Shown: positions 8,047-17,762 of the stretch, piece after piece
Layout of the letters: every line of letters begins with the position of its first letter
How positions within the stretch are numbered: position 1 is the first letter of the stretch
Assembly (NCBI GenBank): GCA_963707555.1
Contig: CAVPQM010000024.1
Location: 62,001-126,000, forward strand
Length of the DNA stretch: 64,000 nucleotides
Direction: 5' to 3'
Origin: JAFAFN01 sp963707555
GTDB taxonomy: Bacteria; Actinomycetota; Acidimicrobiia; Acidimicrobiales; Microtrichaceae
The notes under the pieces: model-generated
Seen by the model: the letters and a program-made list of their open reading frames with translations, nothing else
Told to the model about the DNA's origin: nothing
Databases searched by the model: none
Position numbers and translations under genes: made by a program

Positions 8047-11000
8047 TCAGCCGGCGCGGGTGCTGTGGTGGGGGACCGCGCCGGCGATCTTCGCGTTCTC
8101 GTCGAACGCCATGTCGTCGACTGTTGTGTCGGCTGATGGTGTGTCGGCCGATGGTGTGTCGGCTGAGGCGCCGTTGTCGTCCGGACCGCAGCCGAGGTCG
8201 TGAGCGGCGGCGACCACGTCCGCCAGGACGCCCGCGAGGTCGTGGGACCTCGCCGCGGTCGCTGCGCCTCGGAGCAGCGACCGGGCGCGGGCGGCGTCAC
8301 CGCGGGCGACCGCCACGCGGGCCAGGCCGAGCTCGGCCCACGCCTGGTGCCCCGGTGCGGACCACGCGCGGGAGAGCGCCAGGGCGACGAGGTGGTGCCG
8401 TTCGGCCAGCTCGTGGCGTCCGGTGCACGACGCCAGATCGCCGAGCGCCCGGTCGACGGGGCCCATGCTCCCCGAACCGAGCCAGCTCACCATGGAGGTG
8501 TGGCCCTTCAAACGGTCGTACACCGCTGCAGCGCGGCGCGCATCGCCGGTCGACGCCACCGCCATGCCGAGGGCGGTCATGCCGCCCGTCCAGATGTAGT
8601 CCTCGGGGAACGCTGCGAACGCCTTGGCGGACAGCGCGTCGACCTGCTGCAGGATCGTGTCGTGGTCGCCCACCTCGGCAGCAGCCAGTGCGACACCGGC
8701 GCGCCACGTCGGGATGCCCGGTTGCAGCTCGACCTGTGCGGCGAGCAGCTCCCAGAGCTCGTGGAGCCGGCCCTGCTGGTGGCGCATCGAGAACTCGAGG
8801 CCCGAGAGCACCGCCACGATCCGCGAGCTCGGCAGCCCCGCGTCGCTGCAGGCGGTACCGCACCGGGCGATCGTGTCGGGCAGCTCGTCGAGCTCGCCAC
8901 GCAGGACCTGCAGCGTCCCGAGCTGGTAGAGCACGACGCAGCGGTTGAACGGCTCCGGAGTCGTGACCACCATCGACTCCATCAGCGACTGCGTGGCCGC
9001 CGCTCCGGCCGCCTGGCCTCGCAGCAGCTGCACCGAGAAGCGGATCCGCAGCCCTTCGAAGACCGACAGCTGCCCGTGCTCGCCGCCGAACCCGACGAGC
9101 TCCTCGCCGATCTCGGACCGCCGATCGAGCATCTCGAGGGTGTCCACCGTCCAGTAGGCGTTGGCCAGCACCTCGCCGAGCACGTCGTCGTCGCCGAGAC
9201 GTCGGGCGATCACCTCGGCCGCGTCGAACAGCTCCCTGCAGCGGGTCTTGTCCGGCGACGCGGTGTGCAACATCGACGCAGCGGCGAGCAGCTGTGCGCG
9301 GGTGCGCGAGTCGTCCGGGCCGATCGCGTCGAGGCCCTCGTCCGCGATCGCGACGGCGTCCTCATCCAGGGCTCCTGCGGTCGACGTCGGCCCGGTGCGG
9401 CAGTAGGCCAGGGCGGCCTCGCCCATCAGTTCGCCGTCCCCGTCCCCGCGCGCCATGCCCGACGCCGTCGCCAACAGGTCCTGGTGGCGACGGTCACCGG
9501 AACGACGGCGGACGTCACCCTCCTCGATGAGCAGCTCGCACTCCTGACGCCGGTCGATCACACGGCGCTCGACGCCGAGGCGACGGGCGACCGCCAGGTG
9601 GTCCGCCGCCTGGGTCAGGTCGTGCGCGTCGCGTTCCAGCGCAGCCGCGTGTCGCAGCGCCCGGACCGCCCGCGCCGGATCCACATCGGACGCGGCGACG
9701 AAGTGACCGGCGATCGCCCCGGCCGAGCGCACCGGGTCGAGCGCCTCGAGCGCCCGTCCGATCTCGTCGTGCAGTCCCAACCGCCGCAGGGGCTGGAGCT
9801 GCTCACTGATCGACTGGCGGATGATGTCGTGACGGAACGACACGACGTGTGCATCGGCGTCGAGGGTCACCAGCCAGGCCTGCTCGGCCACCGAGCACCA
9901 CCGCAACGCGCCGGGGACGACCGCCTCGAGCACTCCGATCGACGAGTCGGGCCCCGCCACGGCCAGGACCTCGAGCAGCGAACGGCACTCCATGGGCAGC
10001 CGCGCCACCCGGCAACGCACCACCTCTGCGATCGATGCCGGCGTGTCCGAGGTCCCGCCCAGCGTCGCGTCCGGCTCGATCAGGCCCAGACGATGCTCGA
10101 GCAGTTCCCGGACGAAGAACGCGTTCCCACCCGTCTGATGGTGGATCGCCGCTGCCGCTTCCGGTTCGGGACGGCCGACCCGTCGTTCGACGAGCTCCGC
10201 GACGTCGTGCTCGCGCAGTCCCGACAGCTGGATCGTCGACGAGCGACCTTCGGTGATCAGCTGCGACAGCCACCGGTCCACGGTCATCGTCCGCTCGCTC
10301 GCCGGGCGAGCCGCAGCGACGAACCGTGGACCGGCTCCGCCGGGCAGACAGTGACGGAGGAGCGCCACGGTGTCATCGCGTCCCCAGTGGACATCGTCGA
10401 TCACGACGACCGCCGGCCCGTCCTCCTCGAGTCGTTGCAGCAGATCCGCCAGGGCGGCGAGCAACCGGTGGCGCCGGGCCTCGGGGTCGCCGTCCGGCGA
10501 GCGGCCCAGATCGGGGAACGAAGCCACCAGGCCCGCGCTCACCCGGGCGAGCTCCGGGGCGAGCGGACCGAGCAGCCCTGCCACCCTGGTGGCAGGTGTG
10601 CGGGCGACCCAGTCGTCGATCGCCGCGCTCAACGCCTGGTTCGGTCCGACGGGGTCCTCGGCACAGCGCAGCTGGAGGACGTGACCCCCGTGTGCATCGA
10701 CCTGCTCGATGAGCGCTTCGAGCAGCCAGGTCTTGCCGACACCTGCCTCTCCCTCGACGATCACCATCGCCGACGACGTCGAGACACCGAGGGCGTGCGT
10801 GGAGAGCTCGGTGAGCTCCTGGGAACGCCCGACGAACGTGTGGTCCCCGTTCCTGCAGCGAACGCCCGTACCGGCCCGCCCCAGCCGCGGTTCGGCTCCT
10901 CGCGGTTCGGCTGTCCGCCATTCGTCCGGCCCCTGCTGGCCCGTCCCCTGCTGGCCTGTCCGGAGTTGACCCATCCGGAGTTGGCCGGTCCCCTGCTGGC

Positions 11001-11859
11001 CCGTCCGCAGCGCTGCCGGACGTGGGCCCGACGCGACGGTGCGGCGGGCTGCCGCCGTTGCCGACGAGGGGTCGCCGGGCAGGGCCGGACCACCGAGCGT
11101 CGGGTCGTCCGACGCGATGAGCGCCCCGAGCTCGCGGAGCTCCCGACCCGGTTCGAGGCCGGCCTCGGCGAGCTGACGGATCGCGTCGTCGATGACGGCC
11201 AGGCTGCGTCGGCGACGGCGCTCCCGGTGCAGTGCGAGGGCACGCAACCACCAGCGCCGTTCGCGGTATGGCTCGTCCGCGGTCAGTACTGCCAGCGTCG
11301 CCGACGCCTCGGCCGCCCGGCCCGACCGCAGCAACGCCTCGCACCTCGACTCCTCGATCGTCGCCCGGAGCTCGACGAGTCGGCGGCGGTCGAACACGGC
11401 TGTATCGAGGTGGTCGAGCTGCTGCCATGGGTCCCCACGCCAGAGCTCGAGCGCCTGGTCGGCCAGGTCGACCGCGACACGCGGGTCGGCGGATCCGTCC
11501 ACCAGCGACATCGCCAGTCGGTCGAACTCCCGACGATCGTCGCTGTAATCGGAGGGATCCAGCCGGTAGCCGACTCCGTCCCAGCGGGGGCGACCGGCGC
11601 CGAGCACCGAGCGCAGCCGATAGGCGTGGTTCGCCAGGCTGCGCTCGGTCGCCGACGGCGCGGCGTCGGGCCACACCGCGTCGACGAGCTCATCGGGCGC
11701 CGGCCCCGACGACCTCAGCACGAGCAGCGACAGCAGCCGACGGACCGCCGGCGAACCGATCGTCGCCTCGCTCCCGTGCACGACCAGGCGGAGCGGTCCC
11801 AGCACCTCGATCCGCACCGGCGGTGCGACGTCGCTCGGAGGGTCAGGTCGTGACGACAT
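8047..11859 (-). CDS. SARP/AfsR-like regulator with BTAD and ATPase domains
   Basis: 1,270 residues from ATG 11859. The N-terminus is a winged-helix DNA-binding domain (VRIEVLGPLRLVVHG, ELVDAVWPDAAPSATERSL), followed by a bacterial transcriptional activator domain to about residue 250. A Gln/Gly-rich pentapeptide-repeat linker (DNA about 10895-11010) leads to an AAA ATPase with Walker A GEAGVGKT and Walker B AVVVIDDVHWGRDD. The last 600 residues are helical, TPR-like. There is no C-terminal LuxR helix-turn-helix. Proteins of this type usually activate secondary metabolism, but no biosynthetic cluster is visible here. The C-terminus contains an ADTPS repeat. Confidence 0.9.
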   Translation of the reverse strand: MSSRPDPPSDVAPPVRIEVLGPLRLVVHGSEATIGSPAVRRLLSLLVLRSSGPAPDELVDAVWPDAAPSATERSLANHAYRLRSVLGAGRPRWDGVGYRLDPSDYSDDRREFDRLAMSLVDGSADPRVAVDLADQALELWRGDPWQQLDHLDTAVFDRRRLVELRATIEESRCEALLRSGRAAEASATLAVLTADEPYRERRWWLRALALHRERRRRRSLAVIDDAIRQLAEAGLEPGRELRELGALIASDDPTLGGPALPGDPSSATAAARRTVASGPRPAALRTGQQGTGQLRMGQLRTGQQGTGQQGPDEWRTAEPRGAEPRLGRAGTGVRCRNGDHTFVGRSQELTELSTHALGVSTSSAMVIVEGEAGVGKTWLLEALIEQVDAHGGHVLQLRCAEDPVGPNQALSAAIDDWVARTPATRVAGLLGPLAPELARVSAGLVASFPDLGRSPDGDPEARRHRLLAALADLLQRLEEDGPAVVVIDDVHWGRDDTVALLRHCLPGGAGPRFVAAARPASERTMTVDRWLSQLITEGRSSTIQLSGLREHDVAELVERRVGRPEPEAAAAIHHQTGGNAFFVRELLEHRLGLIEPDATLGGTSDTPASIAEVVRCRVARLPMECRSLLEVLAVAGPDSSIGVLEAVVPGALRWCSVAEQAWLVTLDADAHVVSFRHDIIRQSISEQLQPLRRLGLHDEIGRALEALDPVRSAGAIAGHFVAASDVDPARAVRALRHAAALERDAHDLTQAADHLAVARRLGVERRVIDRRQECELLIEEGDVRRRSGDRRHQDLLATASGMARGDGDGELMGEAALAYCRTGPTSTAGALDEDAVAIADEGLDAIGPDDSRTRAQLLAAASMLHTASPDKTRCRELFDAAEVIARRLGDDDVLGEVLANAYWTVDTLEMLDRRSEIGEELVGFGGEHGQLSVFEGLRIRFSVQLLRGQAAGAAATQSLMESMVVTTPEPFNRCVVLYQLGTLQVLRGELDELPDTIARCGTACSDAGLPSSRIVAVLSGLEFSMRHQQGRLHELWELLAAQVELQPGIPTWRAGVALAAAEVGDHDTILQQVDALSAKAFAAFPEDYIWTGGMTALGMAVASTGDARRAAAVYDRLKGHTSMVSWLGSGSMGPVDRALGDLASCTGRHELAERHHLVALALSRAWSAPGHQAWAELGLARVAVARGDAARARSLLRGAATAARSHDLAGVLADVVAAAHDLGCGPDDNGASADTPSADTPSADTTVDDMAFDENAKIAGAVPHHSTRAG
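8126..8170. repeat. 15-bp tandem repeat in SARP C-terminus
   Basis: Three 15-bp copies of GTGTCGGCTGATGGT with few changes (8126-8140, 8141-8155, 8156-8170). They keep the reading frame and encode the ADTPS pentapeptide repeat close to the end of the protein. Confidence 0.85.
10895..11010. repeat. 15-bp degenerate repeats encoding a Gly-Gln linker
   Basis: On the coding strand the segment reads as pentapeptides of the type RTGQQ, GTGQL, RMGQL, RTGQQ, GTGQQ, separating the activator domain from the ATPase domain. The boundaries are approximate. Confidence 0.75.
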
Positions 11860-11961
11860 CGGACGACGAGCACCTCCTCGGTCATCGGCGAGGTGGAGGA
11901 GCCGCCTCGCGCGTCGCCTCCATCGTCGGACGGCCGGGACCACGAACGCATGAGTCGCCCG

Positions 11962-12837
11962 TTACTCATCGGGGTCGACCGGCGCCAGGTGCGACAGCAG
12001 CCAGACGCTCAGCGCAGGCCCGCCGGCCTGGTGGAGCGTGGCCAGGTGTGCACCGGAGACCTCGTCGAGCTGGACGTCCATGCCCGCCGCAGCCGCCGCG
12101 GTCGCCATCGTGCGCGCCTCGCGGACGGGGACGACCTCGTCGACGGAGCTGTGCACCAGCAGCAGCGGTGGATCACCTGGGTCGAGGTAGCGGGTCGGTT
12201 CCCCGGCGCCGACCTCGCACGTGCCGAGGCTGATCCCGTCGCAACCTCCGTACATCCGCAGCGACACGTCCAGGTTGATGCTCAACCCGAAGAGCCCGTT
12301 GAGCACCACGGGTGCAGCGATCGCCACGACGCCACGAACGGCGGGCTCCCCGCCGTCGAGGGCCGGCACCCCTCGCGTGAACCCCGCCAGCATGGCCAGG
12401 TGGCCACCTGCGGAGTGGCCGGCCACGAAGATGTTCGACGGATCGAAGTCCCGTTCCTCGGCGTGGTCCGCGACCCAGGCGATGGCTCGCTTCACGTCCA
12501 TCACGTGGTCTGGGTGGTGCGCCGAGGGCGACAGTCGGTAGTCGACCGACACGACGTCGAACCCCTCTGCGCGCAGCGCGACGATCCCGGCGGGCACGTC
12601 AGCCCTCGAGCCCATCGACCATCCGCCGCCGTGCACCCAGATCATCACGGGACGAGGTCCCTCGCCGACCGTCGCCGGGTAGATGTCGGCGACGTGCGAC
12701 GCGGACGGCCCGTAGGGCACGCGGTGGTCACCGGGCGCCACACCCGGCGGGGGTCCTGCGGACTCGGCGACGCAGCCGCCCAGCAGAGCGACGAGCAACA
12801 GGGTCGGCGCGACCCGTCGGGGAATCGGTGATCTCAT
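11962..12837 (-). CDS. Lipoprotein alpha/beta hydrolase (esterase/lipase-like)
   Basis: 291 residues with a signal peptide ending in the lipobox LLGGC (Cys about residue 22). The body is an alpha/beta hydrolase of the BD-FAE/carboxylesterase type: oxyanion motif HGGGWSMG, nucleophile elbow GHSAGG, an Asp in HSSVDEVVPV and a His in SGAHLAT complete the triad. It would act on the outer face of the membrane; the substrate is unknown. It lies 102 nt upstream of the SARP gene on the same strand and might share its transcript. Confidence 0.88.
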   Translation of the reverse strand: MRSPIPRRVAPTLLLVALLGGCVAESAGPPPGVAPGDHRVPYGPSASHVADIYPATVGEGPRPVMIWVHGGGWSMGSRADVPAGIVALRAEGFDVVSVDYRLSPSAHHPDHVMDVKRAIAWVADHAEERDFDPSNIFVAGHSAGGHLAMLAGFTRGVPALDGGEPAVRGVVAIAAPVVLNGLFGLSINLDVSLRMYGGCDGISLGTCEVGAGEPTRYLDPGDPPLLLVHSSVDEVVPVREARTMATAAAAAGMDVQLDEVSGAHLATLHQAGGPALSVWLLSHLAPVDPDE

Positions 12838-13023
12838 GTCGGTCCCGCTGTCCCGAACCCGACGGGCTCGTCACAACTGAACGTCACACGGAGGTGTCAC
12901 CGACCGATCTCATCTCGATCACCGCAGTGTCACCCCGAGGGGTGCCGGCCCGCGTCAGCGCCGCGTCAGCGCTGCATCACCCGTCGCTCCACCGTCCAGT
13001 GGCGCCGGTCGGCGCCGGCCTGC

Positions 13024-13584
13024 TCAGCTGCCGAAGGAGACCTGGGGCGGAGCGCTGTGGCCGTCGGGGGCGTCGTAGAAGACGCCCTTGTCGACGCCGG
13101 ACATGCCGGCGAACAGCGACCACGGGATGGTCACCATCGTGCGGTTCAGCGTCGCGCACGCGTCGTTGTAGTACTGCCGGGCGAAGGCGAGCTGGTCCTC
13201 GGTGCGTGACAGCTCGGCCTGCAGCTGCGCGAAGTTCGTCGACGCCTTCAGGTCCGGGTAGCCCTCGGCCACCGCGAACAGGTTGGCCAGGGCCTGCTGC
13301 ATCTGGCCGTCCGCCGCAGCCTTCTCGCCGACGGTCGAGGCGCTCTGCGCGTTCGCGCGGGCCTGGGTGACCGCCTCGAGGGTGCCACGCTCGTGGGTCA
13401 TGTAGCCCTTGACCGTCTCGACCAGGTTGGGGATGAGATCGGCACGTCGGGTCAGCTGCACGTCGATCCCGGCGAACGCCTCGTCGACCGAGACACGCTG
13501 ACCGCGCAGGCGGTTGAGGGCCGTCACCGCCACGAGTCCGACGACGACGATCAGCACCACCACCACGATGATCACGATCAACAT
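13024..13584 (-). CDS. LemA family protein
   Basis: 186 residues from ATG 13584, which follows AGGAG by about 9 nt. One N-terminal membrane helix (MLIVIIVVVVLIVVVGLVAV) is followed by the LemA helical domain, with DEAFAGIDVQLTRRADLIPN and LVETVKGYMTHERGTLEAVTQAR. The ending PWSLFAGMSGVDKGVF is also typical. LemA is often encoded beside DUF2207/TPM-type membrane proteins, as here (70 nt gap). Its function is not settled; it is a membrane-associated protein. Confidence 0.9.
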   Translation of the reverse strand: MLIVIIVVVVLIVVVGLVAVTALNRLRGQRVSVDEAFAGIDVQLTRRADLIPNLVETVKGYMTHERGTLEAVTQARANAQSASTVGEKAAADGQMQQALANLFAVAEGYPDLKASTNFAQLQAELSRTEDQLAFARQYYNDACATLNRTMVTIPWSLFAGMSGVDKGVFYDAPDGHSAPPQVSFGS

Positions 13585-13654
13585 GCTCGGAGTCTCCTCT
13601 GTTCGTTCTGTCGCTTCGGTCGATGCGCCTCGACGCCCGGGGTGCCAGCGGTGT

Positions 13655-15372
13655 TCACCAGGACCCGCCGCCACCACCGCCGCCGCCGGATCCACCCGAG
13701 AACCCGCCGCCGCTGCCGCTGCTGACCTGGGAGGCAGCGTAGGCGGCGGACGCGCTGGCGATGGCGGCGTTGAAGGAGTCGCCCATGCGGTGGGTCGAGA
13801 AGCTCTGACCGGTGCCGCTCCAGAGGATCCACGTCGGCGTCGGCACCACGACCCCCTGGGACTCGAAGCGTCGCGCCCAGGCGTCGGCCGAGCCGAGCGC
13901 CAGCGCCCATGGCAGGTAGTGGGGGTACCAGTCCAGGTGCTTCGCCGCGTCGAACCGCGACTCGGCGGAGTCGGTGGTGAGGAAGCGGGCGAACCCGCCG
14001 GTGCGCGACCACACCTCGCGCCCTTCGGGTGTCCGCTTGGTGGCCACGCCGGGGTCGACGAGCATGCCCATCGACACCAGGGAGAACACCGACGTGAAGG
14101 CGAGCAACGGCCAGGGCCGCCACGCCTCGGTGCCGAACAGGTAGAACCCGGCGATCAACAGCGTGGCCAGGATGCATGCCCCGGACAGCAGCCGGACGAC
14201 GCAGCCGGGGCCCGATGGGGCCAGGTAGCGGCGGGCCTCCTCGTCGACACCTCGGGCGAGCGCGGAGGAGGCCTCGCCGAGCACCCGCCCGGTGTCCTCG
14301 CTCTTGCTGACGACGAAGCTCGAACCGGCCGAGCGCAGCCCGAGCGCTGGACAGCATCGCGAGCTCGCCGTTCGACAGCGGTGTCGACGGTGCTTCCGCG
14401 AGGCGGTGCACGGACCACGACGAGTCGTCACCCTCGAGGCGCAGCACACCACGGTCGCCCAGGTCGTAGAGCGTCGCCTGGAACTCGTCGCCTGAGCGCT
14501 TCTCGTCGAGCACCTTCACGCCGACCGCAGGGGACACCCCGGGCGGCGGTTCGAACAGGACCGGGAATCCCGGTTCGCGCTCGTGGGTCGCCCGGTACAG
14601 GGCCACGCCGAGTGCGACGGCGAGGAGTGCGGCGACGGCCGACAGGCCGATGGTCAGCCAGGGGTCGTCGAGCGGCGCGGGGGTGGCGACCGCGTCCTCG
14701 GGGAACGCGACCCGCAACGTGACCGGCGTGAACGGCTCCAGCGGACCGGTGCTCACCCGTGAGGGTGGTGCCCTCGACGCTGGTGTCGCACTCGGTGTCC
14801 TCACCCTGGACGCACTCGACGCGGATCGGCTCGACCGGCAGATCGACGCGCACCTCGACGCGGTCCATCTCCATCTGCCAGCCGCTGCCGACGACGTCCC
14901 ACCACCACAGCGTCTCGCCGTCGTCGCCGGGTTCGAACACGTCGGTGGTGCGGGAGCGGACCTCGTAGGTGTGCGCGCCCGGCTCCAGGATCACGGACTC
15001 CTCACCGATGCGGACGTTCCGCGTGCCCGCTGCGCCGTCGACGTCGGTGTAGGGCTCCGGTGAGCCGTCGCGGGTGATCGACTCGACCTCGACCGGGTGC
15101 TCGACGCCGGACCGGCGCGGATCCGTCTCGTCGAAGATCTTGAAGATGCCGCGCTTGCCGCTCGGCATCCACGTCTCGATCGTCTCGACGCTCGAGAGGT
15201 CCCCGTCGCGGGACAGCACCATGTCCACGTCGTAGTTCGAGATGCGCGCCGTGTCGCGCGTCTGGTTGCTCGCGACGAACGGCTGCAGGAACCAGACGGC
15301 GGCCACTGCCAGCACGACCACGATCCGCAGCGACCAGGCGATCGCGGACTGCGCGCCGCGCCGCTCCTTCAT
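13655..15372 (-). CDS. DUF2207 membrane protein with Gly-rich tail (two frame breaks)
   Basis: The N-terminal frame has a signal/TM helix and a beta-rich DUF2207 domain (YDVDMVLSRDGDLSSVETIE to about 14760). The sequence then continues one frame over with a TM segment (LTIGLSAVAALLAVALGVAL) and QATLYDLGDRGVLRLEGDD, and shifts again near 14350 to GSSFVVSKSEDTG, two TM segments, and the tail SGGGFSGGSGGGGGGGGSW. Both breaks behave as one extra base (in GGG at about 14758-14760 and CC at about 14349-14350). Such Gly-rich tails are common in this family. It lies between rlmB and lemA; the function is unknown. Confidence 0.85.
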
Positions 15373-15414
15373 GGCTGGTTCCTGGTCGGCCTGCTCGCGG
15401 TCGTCACCCCTGGA

Positions 15415-16424
15415 TCATGCCCCGTGCTGCGCCCGGTGGCGCGCCACCTCGTAGCACGCGACCGCTCCGGCGGAGGCCACGTTCAGCGACGCCAGGCGCC
15501 CGTGCAGCGGGATCGACGCGACCAGGTCGCAGCGCTGGGTCACCAGGCGGGAGAGGCCCTTGCCCTCGGCGCCGAGCACCAGGCAGACACCCGAACCGGC
15601 GACCGACAGCTCGTGCACCGAGGTCTCGCCGCCCATGTCGAGCCCGACGACCCAGATGCCGGCCGCCTTCATGGACTCGATGGCGGTGGGCAGCCCGCCC
15701 ACCAGGGTCATGGGCAGGAACTCGACCGCACCAGCGGCCGCCTTGGTGACGGTCGGGGTCACGTGCACCGCTCGGTGCTTCGGGAGGATGACACCGGTCA
15801 CGCCCGCGCACTCGGCGATGCGCAGCAGGGCGCCCAGGTTGCCCGGGTCGGTCACCCCGTCGACGGCGAGCAGGAACGGCGGCGGTTCGCCCTCGTGCGT
15901 CTCGCAGAGCTCCTCGAGCGTGCTCTCGGGCAGCTCGGCGGCACGGGCGACGATGCCCTGGGGCGCGTCGGTCCGGCTCAGGGCGTCGAGCTTGGAGCGG
16001 CTGACCTCGGTGATCGGGACCCGCAGCTCTGCGGCGAGCTGCTCGATGTCCTCGATGATGCCGGCGCGCTCGACCTCGTTCGACAGGACGATCTCGTAGA
16101 CCCGCCGGCGGCCCGCCAGCAGCAGCTCCCGGACCGCCTGACGCCCCTCGACCTGGGTCCCGCCGAGCCCACGTTCCTTGCCCCGATGGTCGCCGGTCCT
16201 GCCGCCCGGTCGCGGCACCGGTCCGACCGTGGACCGCCGGCGATCGCGGGCCACCAGATCGCGGACTGGCCGGACGAGCCGGGGCCGGACGACCGCGACG
16301 AGCCACGACCTTGTCCCTGACCGCCCCTGCTGTCACCGCGGCCGTCGCCCTTGCCACCGCCGGACGACCCACCTCGGTCGGAGCGACCGCGTCCCGTTCC
16401 TCGACCGCCACCTCGACCGCTCAC
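15415..16424 (-). CDS. rlmB: 23S rRNA (guanosine-2'-O-)-methyltransferase RlmB-like (frame break)
   Basis: SpoU/TrmH fold: substrate-binding domain QVEGRQAVRELLLAGRRRVY, then motif 1 PFLLAVDGVTDPGNLGALLR, motif 2 LVLGAEGKGLSRL and motif 3 IPLHGRLASLNVASAGAVAC, the AdoMet-binding trefoil knot. RlmB methylates G2251 of 23S rRNA. A Gly/Arg-rich N-terminal extension starts at GTG 16424, after GGGAGG; comparable basic extensions occur in mycobacterial homologues. The extension lies in another frame, so one base seems to be missing near 16264. It would otherwise start at GTG 16254. The gene belongs to the ispD-ispF-rlmB run; cysS, often between ispF and rlmB in actinobacteria, is absent. Confidence 0.88.
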
Positions 16425-16946
16425 GCTGCACCTCCCGAGCCGCTCACGGCTCCGTCGTGGCCGACGGGCGCGAGCCTGCTCGATGAGTGCCGAGGCGAGA
16501 CAGGCGATCCCTTCGGATCGTCCCAGCCCGCCGATGCCCTCGGCTCGCCGGCCCTTGATCGTGACCGGAGCCCCCACCACTCCGGAGAGCAGCTCCTGCA
16601 TCTCGTGACGCCGGGGGGCCATCTTGGGCCGCTCCGCGATGACCGAGCAGTCGACGTTCACCGGTGCCCAGCCCTCGGCGCGCACCAGGCGGACGACCTC
16701 GGTGAGCAACACGATGCTGTCGGCACCTCGCCACCGCTCGTCGGTGTCGGGGAAATGGGAGCCGAGATCACCGAGACCGGCCGCCCCCAGCAACGCCTCG
16801 GCGACGCCGTGGGCCACGACGTCCGCGTCCGAGTGACCCACCAGCCCGATCTCGCCCTCGAACCGCACGCCGCCGAGCACCAGGGCGCGCTCGGGATCGT
16901 CGGAGAACCGGTGCACGTCGAATCCGTTGCCGATGCGGAAGGGCAT
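16421..16946 (-). CDS. ispF: 2-C-methyl-D-erythritol 2,4-cyclodiphosphate synthase IspF
   Basis: MEP isoprenoid pathway enzyme forming the cyclic diphosphate. Metal ligands are visible in GFDVHRF (Asp and His) and GHSDADVVAHGVAEALLGAA, with SHFPDTDERWRGADS following, and C-terminal EGIGGLGRSEGIACLASALI. ATG 16946 overlaps the ispD stop (TGATG). As sequenced, the frame runs on past the usual end into the rlmB extension. With a +1 correction near 16475, the protein ends at TGA 16423-16421, which overlaps the rlmB GTG in the GTGA style used throughout this window. That end is an inference. Confidence 0.88.
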
Positions 16947-17654
16947 CAAGGGAGTCTGGCCGACAACGGGCCATCGGGCGACCCGGGCGACCCGGGCGAC
17001 CCGGCCGGGCCGGCGGACCCGAGGGCGACGAGCAGCGCCTCGGCGACGACCAGGTCGTGGGCGTCGGTGAGCTTCAGGTTCGTGGCGTTCCCCTCGACCA
17101 GGGTGACCGTGCCGCCCGCCGCCTCGACGAGTCCGGCGTCATCGGTCGCGTCCGGCTCGCCGGCGTGCACCGAACGCAGGACCGAGGCAGCGAAGCCCTG
17201 GGGCGTCTGGACCGCCCGCAGGTCGTCGCGGTCGACGACGCCGCCGCTGACGTGGCGGATGGTGTCGGTCACGGGGATCACGGGGATCGCGACGTCCGCG
17301 CCCGCCGCGCACGGCGGTCACCACCCGCTCGAAGAGCCCGACGTCGGCCAGGGGACGGGCCGCGTCGTGCACCAGGACGACCGCAGCCGACTCGGGCACC
17401 CGGGCCAGCCCTGCTCGGACCGATGCCGAACGGCTCGCTCCCCCGGCGACCACCGCGTCGGCAGCGGGCACCCGGGCATCGGCGAGGTCCGCCGCGGGCA
17501 CGACGACCACCACGCCGTCGCACACCGCCGCCGCGGTCGCGACGGAACGGTCCACCACCCGTGCGCCGGCGAGGTCCATCCACTGCTTCGCGCCCCCGAA
17601 ACGACGGCCGGAGCCACCGGCGACCACGATGCACCACACCGGCGGAACGCTCAT
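16946..17654 (-). CDS. ispD: 2-C-methyl-D-erythritol 4-phosphate cytidylyltransferase IspD (frame break)
   Basis: MEP pathway enzyme joining CTP to MEP. The N-terminal frame has the nucleotide-binding loop VAGGSGRRFGGAKQWMDLAG and VLVHDAARPLAD. After VVTAVRGG the frame must shift by one extra base (CCC run at 17301-17303 on the plus strand) to reach IPVTDTIRHVSGG, LRAVQTPQGF and NATNLKLTDAHDLVVAEALL. The C-terminus has a collagen-like GSPGSPGSP stretch from 9-bp repeats. The stop overlaps the ispF start. Confidence 0.9.
16976..17006. repeat. 9-bp GGGCGACCC tandem repeat at the ispD 3' end
   Basis: About three and a half copies of GGGCGACCC in the last codons of ispD, encoding Gly-Ser-Pro triplets. 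It is one of several short repeats found at gene 3' ends in this window. Confidence 0.75.
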
Positions 17655-17750
17655 CGTGAGGTGACCGCCGAACGACGGCAGAGTGACCCTGACACGTGGT
17701 CGACGCTACCCGCCGAAACGGTCTGTTACGGACGTCACTCTCTTTGTCGG

Positions 17751-17756
17751 TACGAT
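17751..17756 (+). promoter_or_regulatory. TACGAT -10 element giving a leaderless start
   Basis: TACGAT is followed by exactly 6 nt and then the GTG of the CRP-family gene, so transcription should begin at or next to the start codon. No Shine-Dalgarno sequence is present. A convincing -35 is not visible. Confidence 0.6.
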
Positions 17757-17762
17757 GGTTCC

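Noticed and set aside
8200..11853. 1,217-codon plus-strand frame opposite the SARP gene
   Set aside because: High GC leaves antisense frames open; the minus-strand protein has clear BTAD, Walker A and Walker B motifs, the plus-strand one has none.
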